Shown: positions 35,206 through 44,335 of the stretch, piece by piece
How the letters are laid out: each line of letters begins with the position of its first letter
Numbering within the stretch: position 1 is the first letter of the stretch
DNA from: Labilibacter sediminis
Lineage (GTDB): Bacteria > Bacteroidota > Bacteroidia > Bacteroidales > Marinilabiliaceae
DNA: 64,000 nucleotides
Direction: 5' to 3'
Assembly (NCBI RefSeq): GCF_005877885.1
Contig: NZ_VCHY01000016.1
Span: forward strand, 62,001-126,000
Notes under the pieces: generated by a model
The model's database searches: none
Seen by the model: only the letters and a program-made list of their open reading frames with translations
Told to the model about the DNA's origin: nothing
Translations under genes and position numbers: made by a program

Positions 35206-36423
35206 ATGAATAATACAGGCAGTAAGGATTTTTTCTCTAATCAAGAAACATCGGAAATACCTAATATCTCAGAGTCTACTCAGAACCTGGGTGCCGATAG
35301 TATATCCATACAAGTCAAAAGGCCTGTGTTGCAAACAATTCCGGAAACACCAAAACGTTTTATAAAAACACAGGAGGTTAAATCCAAAGAAAAAGTTAAA
35401 AATTATATCCCGTCGTCTGAAGACTCAGTAAGCTTTAACTTAATTACTAAAGACACGAAAGAAGAGGGTGTTGTAAAAAATACTGTGGTTAAGGATTTTC
35501 TTGAGCCAATAAGCAGGGGAGATAAGCAATGGATTCAGTCAGAAGCCGGGAGAGTTGTTGTTAGCGTGGCTAGTCAGGAGACGGTTATTGATGAAGAAGT
35601 TCAGAAAGTAGAGACCGGATCGGACACGTTAGTAATTACTACGGATAGCATTATTGTGCAACAAAGTGTAGACTCTCTTTCTCAGGCAGGCAGAGATACA
35701 ATTGTAACTGAGGATAAGACTGCTCAAACTCTTGAATCAGTGACGGTTGATCAGGAGAAAGCAGAAGAAGTGTTTTTACAAAACCATTCAAAGGATATTT
35801 TATCGGGATTATTGATTTTGTCGGTGGCCATAGTTGGAGTAATTCGCATGACAAACTTTAAATATTTACGCGAAATATTTTCAGCGCTGGTATTTAGTCA
35901 GTACGCCCGGAAAATGCTAAACACAAATAATGTAAGGAACCAAAAAGCAGCTTTTACTTTAAATGCCTTGTTTTTGTTTAATTCTGCCATTTTTATATAC
36001 GAATACATCAGTTTCTACAAAATACCCACATTGTTAGAAGATAGTTTACTTCTAATACCATTAATCATGGCTTTAATACTGTCTTTTGGGTTTATAAAGG
36101 CAGCTTTGTACTATTTTGTGGGGTACGTGTTTGAGTGCGATAAACAAACAAAAGATTACTTGTTTTTTAGTGGATTACACAATAAAATATTTGCCCTAAT
36201 TATTTTACCTATAATTTTGGTGGTGCCCTATATTGATACAGAGATGCTTCCTGTTTTATTTAATATTGGCTTTGGAAGTTTTATATTACTGTATTTTATG
36301 CAATTATTTAGGGGAGTTGCAATTATTTTAAACAATCTGGCTTCATTATTTTACATGTTTTTGTATCTTTGTGCCCTAGAAATTTTGCCCTTAATTATTA
36401 TGTATAATATTGTAATTAAGTAG
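35206..36423 (+). CDS. DUF4271 membrane protein
   Basis: 405 residues. The first 190 residues are hydrophilic and of low complexity, rich in Ser, Thr, Glu and Val, likely disordered. From about residue 200 there are seven or so helices (HSKDILSGLLILSVAIVGVIRM to ALEILPLIIMYNIVIK). Placement directly before hemD is, as I recall, conserved in Bacteroidota. The function is unknown; the membrane domain belongs to DUF4271. Confidence 0.8.
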   Translation: MNNTGSKDFFSNQETSEIPNISESTQNLGADSISIQVKRPVLQTIPETPKRFIKTQEVKSKEKVKNYIPSSEDSVSFNLITKDTKEEGVVKNTVVKDFLEPISRGDKQWIQSEAGRVVVSVASQETVIDEEVQKVETGSDTLVITTDSIIVQQSVDSLSQAGRDTIVTEDKTAQTLESVTVDQEKAEEVFLQNHSKDILSGLLILSVAIVGVIRMTNFKYLREIFSALVFSQYARKMLNTNNVRNQKAAFTLNALFLFNSAIFIYEYISFYKIPTLLEDSLLLIPLIMALILSFGFIKAALYYFVGYVFECDKQTKDYLFFSGLHNKIFALIILPIILVVPYIDTEMLPVLFNIGFGSFILLYFMQLFRGVAIILNNLASLFYMFLYLCALEILPLIIMYNIVIK

Positions 36424-36463
36424 GCAAGGTGATCGGATCATTGAAATTAAAATTGAAAGAGTT

Positions 36464-37216
36464 TTGAAGATAAAAAGAATTCTGGTTTCTCAACCAAAGC
36501 CTCAAACAGAGAAGTCTCCATACTTTGAACTGGCAGAAAAAAATAATGTTAAAATCGATTTTCGACCATTTATTCAGGTTGAGAGTGTACCTACCAAAGA
36601 ATTCCGTACTCAAAAAGTAAACTTATTAGATCATACTGCAGTAATCTTTACCAGCAGAACGGCGATCGATAATTATTTTAGAGTGGCAGAAGAGATGCGA
36701 GTTACAGTACCTGACTCTATGAAATATTTTTGTATTTCTGAGGCAACTGCTTATTACTTGCAAAAGTATATTGTGTATCGTAAAAGAAAGATTTTTCACT
36801 CAACAGGTAAATTCCCTGATTTAATTGAGGTGATTAAAAAGCATAAAGACGAAACATACCTGGTACCTCTTTCTGATATTCATAAGCAAGAGATACCAAA
36901 TCTTTTAGAAAAAAATAAAATTAAATACTCAAAAGCTATTTTGTACAGAACTGTAAGTAGCGATTTGAGTGATTTAAAAGATATTGATTACGATATTTTA
37001 GTGTTTTTTAGTCCATCAGGAATTGCAAGTTTATTACAAAACTTTCCTGGTTGGGATCAAAAAGAAACTAAGATTGCTTCTTTTGGACCGGCTACAGCTA
37101 AAGCTGTTCAGGATGCCGGATATAGATTGGATATTCAGGCTCCAATGCCTCAGGCTCCATCTATGACAATGGCCTTGGAGCAATTCATTAAAAAGCACAA
37201 CAAGGCTAATAAATAA
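36464..37216 (+). CDS. hemD: Uroporphyrinogen-III synthase
   Basis: 250 residues starting at a TTG. No ATG or GTG is available in frame between the upstream stop (36413) and the conserved opening KIKRILVSQPKP, so TTG is almost certainly used. The HemD bilobal pattern is visible: AVIFTSRTAIDNYF in lobe one and DILVFFSPSGIASLL plus KIASFGPATAKAVQDAGY in lobe two. It closes hydroxymethylbilane to uroporphyrinogen III for haem. Other hem genes are not nearby. Confidence 0.88.
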   Translation: MKIKRILVSQPKPQTEKSPYFELAEKNNVKIDFRPFIQVESVPTKEFRTQKVNLLDHTAVIFTSRTAIDNYFRVAEEMRVTVPDSMKYFCISEATAYYLQKYIVYRKRKIFHSTGKFPDLIEVIKKHKDETYLVPLSDIHKQEIPNLLEKNKIKYSKAILYRTVSSDLSDLKDIDYDILVFFSPSGIASLLQNFPGWDQKETKIASFGPATAKAVQDAGYRLDIQAPMPQAPSMTMALEQFIKKHNKANK

Positions 37217-37238
37217 GCTTTATAAAATAAGAAAATTG

Positions 37239-37267
37239 AAAGGGCATTTTTTTAATGCCCTTTTTTT
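37239..37267 (+). terminator. Intrinsic terminator after hemD
   Basis: AAAGGGCATT (37239-37248) pairs with AATGCCCTTT (37254-37263), with a T-run beyond. Confidence 0.9.
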
Positions 37268-37329
37268 ATCACAATACCAGGAGTATTGAATTTTGTAATT
37301 CACATTTGTTACCAACAACTTTTAATAAT

Positions 37330-37758
37330 ATGATGACCCATTCGCAATATACATTTCCAAAGGCAGAGAGGTTATGTAGTCACAATATTATTGAAGAATT
37401 GTTTACAAAAGGCGATGGTTTTGTTTGCTATCCATTTAGAGTGGTGTATTTAAAAACATCGCTGACCGAAGAAGTGAATTCTCAGGTCATGTTCAGTGTT
37501 TCAAAGCGAAAATTTAAAAAAGCTGTTGATCGTAATCTTCTTAAAAGAAGATGCAAGGAAGCTTATCGCTTAAACAGAAAAGATTTTTCTGATTTTTTAA
37601 TATCCTCAAATCAACAAATTGCATTTGCAATGGTTTATATTTCGAGTCAGCGAATGCCATATTCCAGTATCGAAAAAGGAATGAAGAAGGCATTGTTAAA
37701 GCTGCAGGAAAAACTATCTGTCAATAACAATAATCAGCATGAAACAAATCCTGAGTAA
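37330..37758 (+). CDS. rnpA: Ribonuclease P protein component
   Basis: 142 residues from the ATG at 37330 (37333 also possible); earlier codons lie in the terminator. [20 protein letters not shown] is the usual start and [30 protein letters not shown] is the RNR motif that binds the P RNA. The protein assists maturation of tRNA 5' ends. rpmH is not adjacent, as is common in this phylum. It overlaps yidD by 20 bases. Confidence 0.95.
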   Translation: MMTHSQYTFPKAERLCSHNIIEELFTKGDGFVCYPFRVVYLKTSLTEEVNSQVMFSVSKRKFKKAVDRNLLKRRCKEAYRLNRKDFSDFLISSNQQIAFAMVYISSQRMPYSSIEKGMKKALLKLQEKLSVNNNNQHETNPE

Positions 37759-37993
37759 ACTATGGCTGTATTTAAAAGCGGGTTTAATATTTATTTTAAT
37801 TATTCCCATTAAGATATATCAGCACGTCATATCTCCAATGTTAGGAACCTCTTGCAGGTATACGCCCTCATGTTCTGCATATTCTATTGAAGCAATAAAA
37901 AAGCATGGTCCGTTTAAGGGTATGTATTTAGCTATAAAGCGTATTTTAAGCTGTAACCCATGGGGGGGGCATGGTCACGATCCTGTACCTTGA
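37739..37993 (+). CDS. yidD: Membrane protein insertion efficiency factor YidD
   Basis: 84 residues. An N-terminal amphipathic/hydrophobic segment is followed by the family core [38 protein letters not shown] and [15 protein letters not shown]. YidD aids YidC-dependent insertion. The overlap with rnpA is the widely conserved arrangement. Confidence 0.96.
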   Translation: MKQILSKLWLYLKAGLIFILIIPIKIYQHVISPMLGTSCRYTPSCSAYSIEAIKKHGPFKGMYLAIKRILSCNPWGGHGHDPVP

Positions 37994-38014
37994 TAGACTA
38001 AACAGGAATGCAAA

Positions 38015-38050
38015 AGTTGTATTTTGTAAATCATGACGTATAATACAACT
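38015..38050. promoter_or_regulatory. Inverted repeat between yidD and rbfA
   Basis: AGTTGTATT (38015-38023) and AATACAACT (38042-38050) are perfect 9-bp arms with an 18-base loop. No T-run follows on either strand. It may be a weak terminator, operator or leader hairpin. Confidence 0.4.
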
Positions 38051-38085
38051 AAAAAGATTATTTTCGTGAGTTTAATAGTAAGAAA

Positions 38086-38424
38086 ATGGATTCAACCAGA
38101 CAGAAAAAAGTATCAAGATTATTACAGAGAGAAATGAGCCAGATATTTCTTAAAGAGGCAAAGCCTTTAACAATAGGAACAATGGTATCCGTTTCACAAG
38201 TTAGAATATCTCCAGACCTAGGATTAGCTAAGGTATATATCAGTATTTTCCCATCAAATAAAAAGGATGAAGTGTTTGCTTCAATTAAAGAGCACAATCT
38301 TTTGATGCGCCGACATTTAGGTTTAAGAGTCGGTAAACAATTAAGAATTGTACCGGAACTTCAGTTTTATGTTGATGATTCGCTGGATTATATAGATAAC
38401 ATTGACAGGCTGCTAAAAGAATAA
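38086..38424 (+). CDS. rbfA: Ribosome-binding factor A
   Basis: 112 residues. TRQKKVSRLLQREMSQIF, TIGTMVSVSQVRISPDLGLAKVYISIFP and the LRVGKQLRIVPELQFYVDDSLDYIDNIDRLL end are the KH-type RbfA fold. It helps 16S rRNA and 30S maturation. The next gene starts two bases after its stop. Confidence 0.95.
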   Translation: MDSTRQKKVSRLLQREMSQIFLKEAKPLTIGTMVSVSQVRISPDLGLAKVYISIFPSNKKDEVFASIKEHNLLMRRHLGLRVGKQLRIVPELQFYVDDSLDYIDNIDRLLKE

Positions 38425-38426
38425 CT

Positions 38427-39254
38427 ATGCAATACGATCCAATAAAAAGAAGCCTTGGTAAGGTTTTTAATCAATCCCCAACCCTTCGTGTTATTTTTTA
38501 CAAGTTACTAGATCTTTTATTGTTAAGATCGTGGCATATACGTAGAGAAATTAAAGCATGGTCTAAAAAAGTAGGTCAGGATATCAGTGTTCTGGATGCA
38601 GGATCCGGTTTTGGACAATACGTTTATTTTTTATCGTCCTTAAATAAAAGCTGGAAGATTACGGGTTTAGATGTAAAAACAGAACAGATTGAAGATTGCA
38701 ACCAGTTTTTTGCCAAAATTAAACGTGAAGATCAGGTTAAATTTGAATATGCTGATTTAACAAAGTTAGATCAATCAGAAGAGTATGACCTGGTGGTTTC
38801 TGTTGATGTAATGGAGCATATTGAGGATGATGAAGGCGTATTCAAAAATATATATCATGCTATGAATCCGGGAGGTTTAATGATCATATCTACGCCGAGT
38901 GATCAGGGAGGTTCAGATGCTCACCACCACGAAGTGGAGCACGAAGACGGAGTAACAGGTTTTATTGATGAGCACGTTCGTGACGGATACAATCTTCAGG
39001 AAATTATTCAAAAACTCCAGAAAGCCGGATTTAAAGATGTTGATGCAAAGTATACCTATGGATGGCCTGGAAATTTCTCGTGGAAATTATCTATGAAATA
39101 TCCTATTGTAATGCTTAATGCATCTAAAGTGTTTTTTATACTGTTACCATTTTATTACCTAATTACTTTTCCGATTTCGTTTGTGCTAAATATTTTTGAT
39201 GTAAAGCTTAAGCATAAGAAAGGAACCGGATTAATTGTTAAAGCTTACAAGTAG
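38427..39254 (+). CDS. Class I SAM-dependent methyltransferase
   Basis: 275 residues. Motif I is VLDAGSGFGQYVYFLS, with the acidic residue after strand 2 in ITGLDVKTEQIEDC and motif III/IV in YDLVVSVDVMEHIEDDEGVFKNIYHAMNPGGLMIISTPSDQGG. This resembles UbiG/COQ5-like enzymes. The last 60 residues are hydrophobic (VFFILLPFYYLITFPISFVLNIF), suggesting membrane association. The substrate is unknown; position between rbfA and the permease suggests a lipid or envelope role, which is inference. Confidence 0.85.
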   Translation: MQYDPIKRSLGKVFNQSPTLRVIFYKLLDLLLLRSWHIRREIKAWSKKVGQDISVLDAGSGFGQYVYFLSSLNKSWKITGLDVKTEQIEDCNQFFAKIKREDQVKFEYADLTKLDQSEEYDLVVSVDVMEHIEDDEGVFKNIYHAMNPGGLMIISTPSDQGGSDAHHHEVEHEDGVTGFIDEHVRDGYNLQEIIQKLQKAGFKDVDAKYTYGWPGNFSWKLSMKYPIVMLNASKVFFILLPFYYLITFPISFVLNIFDVKLKHKKGTGLIVKAYK

Positions 39255-39317
39255 GAATAAGGTTTGGGTGTAGCCCTTTAAAACCATATATACAGTTTAA
39301 ATTCTGTATCTATTATT

Positions 39318-40550
39318 GTGAAACTCATATTTGAAATAGCCGTAAAGTTCCTGTTTGGGAAAAAATCCAAAGGAATTATCAATATTATTTCTACCATTTC
39401 AATTGTTGGAGTGTCGGTAGGAACATTGGCTTTGTTGGTTATTTTATCTGTTTTTAACGGCTTGCATGGTTTAATAGGAAGCTTGTACGACTCCTTTGAT
39501 TCAGACATCAAGGTTTCAGCTGTCGAGGGCAAGTTTTTTTCAACAGATTCTTTACAAATAGATCAAATTAATGATTTGGAGGAGGTAAGTTTTATTGCTC
39601 CAATCATTGAAGATAATGCTCTTTTAAAATACAATAAGCGTGAGGTTACAGCCATTGTAATGGGGGTTGATTCTACCTTTTCAAAAGTAAGCAGTGTTGA
39701 TTCAATTATTGTAGAAGGAAAGTATAGTTTAAGAGGTAAGCAAGGTTACGAGGGGGTGATGGGTTATATGCTTGCCGACCAGCTAAATTTGCGATTAAAT
39801 TTTCTTACGCCATTACTAATATATGTGCCAAGGCGCGATAAAAAGATTAATTTAATGCGCCCCAATGAGGCCTATAACTCGCATTACATCCATCCCAAAG
39901 GAATATTTTTAGTGAAGCAGGTAGAATATGATTCGCAATACCTGATAGTGGATATAAACCTGGCGCGTAATTTATTTCAGTATAAAGACAGTGAGTTTAC
40001 TTCCTTGTCCATCTCCTTGAATAAAGGAGCCAATATTGAACAAGCTCAGCGTAAGATCAAATCTATTTTAGGAAAATATTTTAAGGTTGAAAACAGGCAG
40101 GAACAACATGCCAGTTTTTATAAAATGATGAAGGTTGAGAAAATTATGGCCTACCTTATTTTATGCTTTATATTGATCATTGCCACATTCAATCTAATTG
40201 GTACCATGTCGATGCTTATATTCGATAAAAAGGAAGGCATTAAAATTTTAAAGAGCATTGGTGCCAACAAGCGTATGGTTATACAAATATTCCTGCTCGA
40301 AGGATGGTTGATTTCCTTAATAGGGGTTTTAGTTGGTCTTGTGCTTGGAATTATCTTAGTACTGGTTCAACAGCATTTTGGTATCATAAGATTTTCAGGC
40401 GGAAGTAGTTTTGTAGTTGAATCTTACCCTGTAGCTTTAAAGCTTGTTGATGTATTTTATACTTTAATCACGGTTACATCCATTGGTTTCTTTGCTGCAT
40501 GGTATCCGGTAAGAGTTATTGTGAGTAAGTATTTTGACGAGCGTATTTAA
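39318..40550 (+). CDS. LolC/LolE-like FtsX-family permease
   Basis: 410 residues with a GTG start. Helix 1 (INIISTISIVGVSVGTLALLVILSVFNGL) is followed by a large periplasmic MacB-PCD-like domain (about 55-255) and three C-terminal helices with the FtsX motif (LIGTMSMLIFDKKEGIKILKSIGANKRMVIQIFLLEGWLISLIGVLVGLVLG). This is the lipoprotein-releasing permease layout. The partner ATPase LolD is not in the window. Confidence 0.88.
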   Translation: MKLIFEIAVKFLFGKKSKGIINIISTISIVGVSVGTLALLVILSVFNGLHGLIGSLYDSFDSDIKVSAVEGKFFSTDSLQIDQINDLEEVSFIAPIIEDNALLKYNKREVTAIVMGVDSTFSKVSSVDSIIVEGKYSLRGKQGYEGVMGYMLADQLNLRLNFLTPLLIYVPRRDKKINLMRPNEAYNSHYIHPKGIFLVKQVEYDSQYLIVDINLARNLFQYKDSEFTSLSISLNKGANIEQAQRKIKSILGKYFKVENRQEQHASFYKMMKVEKIMAYLILCFILIIATFNLIGTMSMLIFDKKEGIKILKSIGANKRMVIQIFLLEGWLISLIGVLVGLVLGIILVLVQQHFGIIRFSGGSSFVVESYPVALKLVDVFYTLITVTSIGFFAAWYPVRVIVSKYFDERI

Positions 40551-40592
40551 CCATTCTATATTTTACTATAAGCGATTAAATATAACTATTCT

Positions 40593-41018
40593 GTGGAGAT
40601 ACGTTATCAATATTTCGAAGAACATCATCTTTTGGTTCAAAAACTTACAGGGAAATTTTGTATTGATGATTATGCCAGATATGCAGAGGTGCTGGTAGCT
40701 AAAGATTTTTGGCCTTTGGTAAAATGTGTTTTAACCGATGTAACAGAAATAGATCCTGCAGATATAACAAATCATTTTAATCGTATTGCCGAAATTAGAG
40801 AGAAAGTATTTAAAAGACATTATTTAAATGTTTTTTTGGTGGATAAGCCTTTGGTAACAGCTTCTGCGCACTTGTATCAACAGGTTTTAAAAAAGGATAG
40901 TTTCGCATACCAGTATTGTTCCACTCTTGAGCAAGCTTTGGCCTATTTAGAACTGGATTTTCTGGAGGATCAAATGCAAAACGTAATTGATTGTTTATCG
41001 CAACAGATAGAGCTTTAA
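40593..41018 (+). CDS. STAS/SpoIIAA-like protein of unknown function
   Basis: 141 residues with a GTG start. MEIRYQYFEEHHLLVQKLTGKFCIDDYARYAEVL, then VLTDVTEIDPADI and LNVFLVDKPLVTASAHLYQQVLK, alternate strand-helix in a way that resembles the SpoIIAA-like/STAS fold of small Bacteroidota proteins. No phospho-acceptor Ser is obvious. The assignment is tentative. It converges with ogt, 12 bases apart. Confidence 0.55.
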   Translation: MEIRYQYFEEHHLLVQKLTGKFCIDDYARYAEVLVAKDFWPLVKCVLTDVTEIDPADITNHFNRIAEIREKVFKRHYLNVFLVDKPLVTASAHLYQQVLKKDSFAYQYCSTLEQALAYLELDFLEDQMQNVIDCLSQQIEL

Positions 41019-41030
41019 TTACGATTGTTT

Positions 41031-41570
41031 TCAATTTTTAAATAAATTGAGTTGAAAACTGAGTTGCTCTTTCGATTCTAATTGTAAAAGCATTTTCTTT
41101 GCTTTTATTCCTCCTGCATAGCCTACTAACTTTCCATCTGAACCTATGATTCTGTGGCAGGGAACAATTATAGAAATAGCATTGGCACCATTGGCTGACG
41201 CTACAGCGCGAATGGCCGTTACATTGTTTAATTTTTGTGATAGTTTTAAATAGCTTGACGTTTGCCCATATGGTATAGTCAATAACATATTCCAGACTTG
41301 TTGCTGAAAAGGAGTGCCTACTAGTTTTAAGGGGAGGTCAAAGTTGGTTCTTTTACCATTGAAATATTCTTCAAGCTGTTGAATGCACTGCCTTATTATT
41401 GGTGAGCTTTCTTCTGTGAATCCAGCATTAAGGCCTTTGCCAATACGATTGTCAATCTGAGCTCTCATTTTTCGATATCGCCAATCACATAAACAAATTT
41501 TATCCTTGAAAGAACCAATGATGAGCTCTCCCAAGGTCGATTTGTAATACGTTATTTTAATGATATCCAC
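41031..41570 (-). CDS. ogt: Methylated-DNA-protein-cysteine methyltransferase
   Basis: 179 residues with a GTG start. The active site is PCHRIIGSDG (Cys138) followed by LVGYAGGIKAKKMLLQLE. The DNA-binding helix is TSSYLKLSQKLNNVTAIRAVASANGANAI with the arginine finger. It repairs O6-alkylguanine by irreversible transfer to Cys138. There is no Ada N-terminal regulatory domain. The gene lies 13 bases after dusB. Confidence 0.95.
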   Translation of the reverse strand: MDIIKITYYKSTLGELIIGSFKDKICLCDWRYRKMRAQIDNRIGKGLNAGFTEESSPIIRQCIQQLEEYFNGKRTNFDLPLKLVGTPFQQQVWNMLLTIPYGQTSSYLKLSQKLNNVTAIRAVASANGANAISIIVPCHRIIGSDGKLVGYAGGIKAKKMLLQLESKEQLSFQLNLFKN

Positions 41571-41583
41571 TGCTGGTTAGTGA

Positions 41584-42585
41584 TTATAGCGATTCAACAA
41601 TAGAAGTGCAGTCGGCATAGGTTTCTTTGATCTCATCAAGACAGGCATGCACTTCCTCTGCAGTATTGGCACGGAGCATTTTTATCTTCAGATCTCTAAA
41701 GTTTCTCAAACCTTTAAAGGTAATGGCCAAATGACGACGCATATGTAATATTCCCCGGCGTTCCCCTAACCATTCAATGCTATTGTTAAGGTGTTCTCTG
41801 ATCATATCAACATGCTCCGGAATTTTTGGTAGTTCAAGTAATTCTCCCGTCTCTAAATAGTGTTTGATCTCCCTAAATATCCAGGGTCTTCCTATGGTAG
41901 GACGTCCAATCATTAAAGCATCTACACCGTACCTGTCTAAATATAACTTTGCTTTTTGTGGTCCGGTAATATCTCCATTCCCAATAATAGGAATATGCAT
42001 GCGAGGGTTGTTCTTTACTTCACCTATCAAGGTCCAGTCAGCCTCCCCGTTGTACATTTGAGCACGCGTTCGCCCGTGAATGGCAAGGGCTTTAATACCT
42101 GTGTCTTGTAGTTTCTCGGCAACATCAACAATTATCTTAGAGTCTTCATCCCAACCTAATCGTGTTTTTACAGTAACAGGTAGTTTAACTGCTTCCACAA
42201 TTTTGCTTGTCATTTCAATCATCTTCGGAATGTCGCGCAGCATTCCTGATCCGGCTCCTTTGGTGGCAATCTTTTTTACCGGACAGCCATAATTAATGTC
42301 TATTAACTCAGGCCCGGCTTGTTCCGCTATCTTAGCTGCTTCAACCATGGCATCAATATCTTTACCATAGAGTTGAATGCCAACAGGTCGTTCCTGATCA
42401 AATATTTTTAGTTTGCGCTCCGTTTTTTCAATGCTTCTAATTAAAGCATCGGCAGATACAAATTCGGTATACATTAAATCTGCACCATATTTTTTGCACA
42501 ATAACCTAAACGAAGGATCAGTAACATCCTCCATCGGGGCTAATAAAAGCGGGTTTTTTCTTAATTCCAGGTTTCCTATCTTCAC
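41584..42585 (-). CDS. dusB: tRNA-dihydrouridine synthase B
   Basis: 333 residues, FMN-dependent TIM barrel, with a GTG start whose G is the last base of the upstream TAG. PLLLAPMEDVTDPSFRLLCKKYGADLMYTEFVSADAL, DINYGCPVKKI (catalytic Cys in the Cys-Pro pair), VKTRLGWD, IHGRTRAQMYNGEADW, IIGNGDITGPQKA and ALMIGRPTIGRPWIF are diagnostic. It reduces uridines in the tRNA D-arm. Coupled to the TlpA gene upstream. Confidence 0.96.
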   Translation of the reverse strand: MKIGNLELRKNPLLLAPMEDVTDPSFRLLCKKYGADLMYTEFVSADALIRSIEKTERKLKIFDQERPVGIQLYGKDIDAMVEAAKIAEQAGPELIDINYGCPVKKIATKGAGSGMLRDIPKMIEMTSKIVEAVKLPVTVKTRLGWDEDSKIIVDVAEKLQDTGIKALAIHGRTRAQMYNGEADWTLIGEVKNNPRMHIPIIGNGDITGPQKAKLYLDRYGVDALMIGRPTIGRPWIFREIKHYLETGELLELPKIPEHVDMIREHLNNSIEWLGERRGILHMRRHLAITFKGLRNFRDLKIKMLRANTAEEVHACLDEIKETYADCTSIVESL

Positions 42586-43187
42586 TACTCAGCTATTAAT
42601 TTATCTAACAGACTTTTTACTTTATCACTGTTCCATTTAGCAGCACCTTTTTTATTTAAAACAATCTCTCCTTTTTTAGAAATAAGAAAAGTTGTAGGTA
42701 AACTGTTGGTGCTTAATATACCGGGTATTTTATCTGCAAGCGTATATGTTGGGATGGTATATCCTTTTTTATCTAAAAATTGATTGATCGCTTCTTGTTC
42801 TTCGCTGCTGATAAGTACAAATTCTATCTTATCGCCATATTCATTGTAAAGTTCCTGTATGGCCGGAAATTCTGCCACACAAGGGGGACACCATGTAGCC
42901 CAAAAGTTAAGTAGTATCACTTTCCCTTTTAACTCTGAGAAATGTTTTTCTTCTTTGGCCGAGTTGGTGTAATGCCATGAGTAATCAGAATCCGATAATA
43001 TTTGTTTATCCTTTATTTCTTTGGGAGAAGTCATGGTGTACCGAATCACAAACGAACTTATCTTGTGTCTGGATACAGGATGTAACATAGCCAAAAAGAG
43101 CAAAAGAAACAGGAAGTCAATTACAATTCCTGCTTTGGTTTTTCGGGCGCTATATTTTTTCCACTGTTCGCTAAAAAAATTACTCAT
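42585..43187 (-). CDS. TlpA-family thioredoxin-like protein
   Basis: 200 residues from the ATG at 43187. An N-terminal helix (IVIDFLFLLLFLAML) anchors the protein in the membrane, placing the thioredoxin domain in the periplasm. The active site is WCPPC (Cys100 and Cys103) in KVILLNFWATWCPPCVAEFPAIQEL; the cis-Pro is in LPTTFLI. Such proteins reduce disulfides, for example during cytochrome c maturation. The specific partner is unknown. Confidence 0.92.
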   Translation of the reverse strand: MSNFFSEQWKKYSARKTKAGIVIDFLFLLLFLAMLHPVSRHKISSFVIRYTMTSPKEIKDKQILSDSDYSWHYTNSAKEEKHFSELKGKVILLNFWATWCPPCVAEFPAIQELYNEYGDKIEFVLISSEEQEAINQFLDKKGYTIPTYTLADKIPGILSTNSLPTTFLISKKGEIVLNKKGAAKWNSDKVKSLLDKLIAE

Positions 43188-43197
43188 CAATATTTAT

Positions 43198-43860
43198 TTA
43201 TATTCTACGTAAGATTAGCCATGTAGGCCATTTTATACTTTTGTATGTTTTACCTGATGTGGTTGAAATAGCCATTTGCACCAACTTATATTCATCTAAG
43301 TTATCAATGTTTGTATAAAACTTTTGTGCATCAATGGTAAAACGCTGACCAGTGCCCGGAGTTAGTGTTAACGGAAAATAGTTAAGACCTCCAATGTTTT
43401 TAATGACAAACTCTCTTTTTTGAGATCCTTTAAAAAAGGCAATGGATGGGTTATTAAAAGATATACTTTTGTCGGTTTTATTCAGCAAAAATATTTTTAT
43501 GACTAAATTTCCATTTGTTTTATTTTTAAGGTGAATCACTCTAAAAATTAGAACTCTGGGGAATGCTTTTTCGAGCAAACCAAAACGTTTGGCCACAAAA
43601 AATCCAAGCACTGCTATGGCCATAAGCATTAAAGTACCAAAGTCATTGTCGTTACCATTGGGTGTTGGATTTTCAGGTATCTGAACCACTGAGTTATCGG
43701 AAGGTAACGAGGTGACATCTTCTATGGCTACTTCCCCTGTTGCTACCGGAGGTTTAGCACCATAGCTGCATACCTGCAATAACAAAGCAATACCTAAAAG
43801 TAAATATATAATAAGCCTGTTTTTTTTCAGGAAGCTTAAGAAGTCGTTTAATTGTTTCAC
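43198..43860 (-). CDS. Conserved membrane protein, unknown function
   Basis: 220 residues with a GTG start. There is one helix near the N-terminus (LIIYLLLGIALLLQVCSY), a Pro/Asn/Asp-rich linker, a second helix (FGTLMLMAIAVLGFFVAKRFG, about 75-95) and a beta-rich C-terminal domain of about 120 residues (VIHLKNKTNGNLVIKIFLLNKTDKSISFNNPSIAFF, then a Gly-Thr-Gly-Gln-Arg-Phe turn). The C-terminal part resembles LEA14/immunoglobulin-like domains, which is only a visual impression. Its start overlaps the stop of the upstream gene by four bases (GTGA). Confidence 0.6.
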   Translation of the reverse strand: MKQLNDFLSFLKKNRLIIYLLLGIALLLQVCSYGAKPPVATGEVAIEDVTSLPSDNSVVQIPENPTPNGNDNDFGTLMLMAIAVLGFFVAKRFGLLEKAFPRVLIFRVIHLKNKTNGNLVIKIFLLNKTDKSISFNNPSIAFFKGSQKREFVIKNIGGLNYFPLTLTPGTGQRFTIDAQKFYTNIDNLDEYKLVQMAISTTSGKTYKSIKWPTWLILRRI

Positions 43861-44249
43861 TTTTTCTTGTTTTCGGGGAATGGGAGCATTCCCTTATAGT
43901 TAATATAAAATTCGCCGCCAACTTTTGGCTTCGACATTTCTTCTTCGGTTTGTCCATTGGCATCGGCAATCCCAACGCTGGCATACCAGCATTTAGCATT
44001 GTGCTTTTTACCCAATTCTTTTACCTGAACAATAACTTCAGGGAGAATGATTCCCATTTCTGGATAAAAACCGGTTTTAACGACAATCATATGGAATTGA
44101 TCATCTTTTTTTGCTAAAAATTGTGGATTAACGTCAATTTCTTTTCTAACGTTTAAAACCTCATATCCTTTGTCTACTAAATCTTTATAAACTACTTTAA
44201 TTCCTAAGAAGTGTAATTCTTCAAGATTCATTGCTTTTCCTTCTTCCAT
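43857..44249 (-). CDS. Conserved small protein, unknown function
   Basis: 130 residues (the ATG at 44231 would give 124). The opening MNLEELHFLGIKVVYKDLVDKGYEVLNV and FHMIVVKTGFYPEMGIILPEVIVQVKELGKKHNAKCWYASVGIADANG suggest an alpha/beta fold of the nuclease-like or NTF2-like size class, but I recognise no family. It overlaps the next gene by four bases, so the pair is co-translated. Confidence 0.6.
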   Translation of the reverse strand: MEEGKAMNLEELHFLGIKVVYKDLVDKGYEVLNVRKEIDVNPQFLAKKDDQFHMIVVKTGFYPEMGIILPEVIVQVKELGKKHNAKCWYASVGIADANGQTEEEMSKPKVGGEFYINYKGMLPFPENKKK

Positions 44250-44335
44250 ACTATATCAAAATTACAGAAGGCAAAATTGGGAAAAATCAACGTAATTATT
44301 TCATCTAAACGAGATAATATCTGGTAAATAAGATA

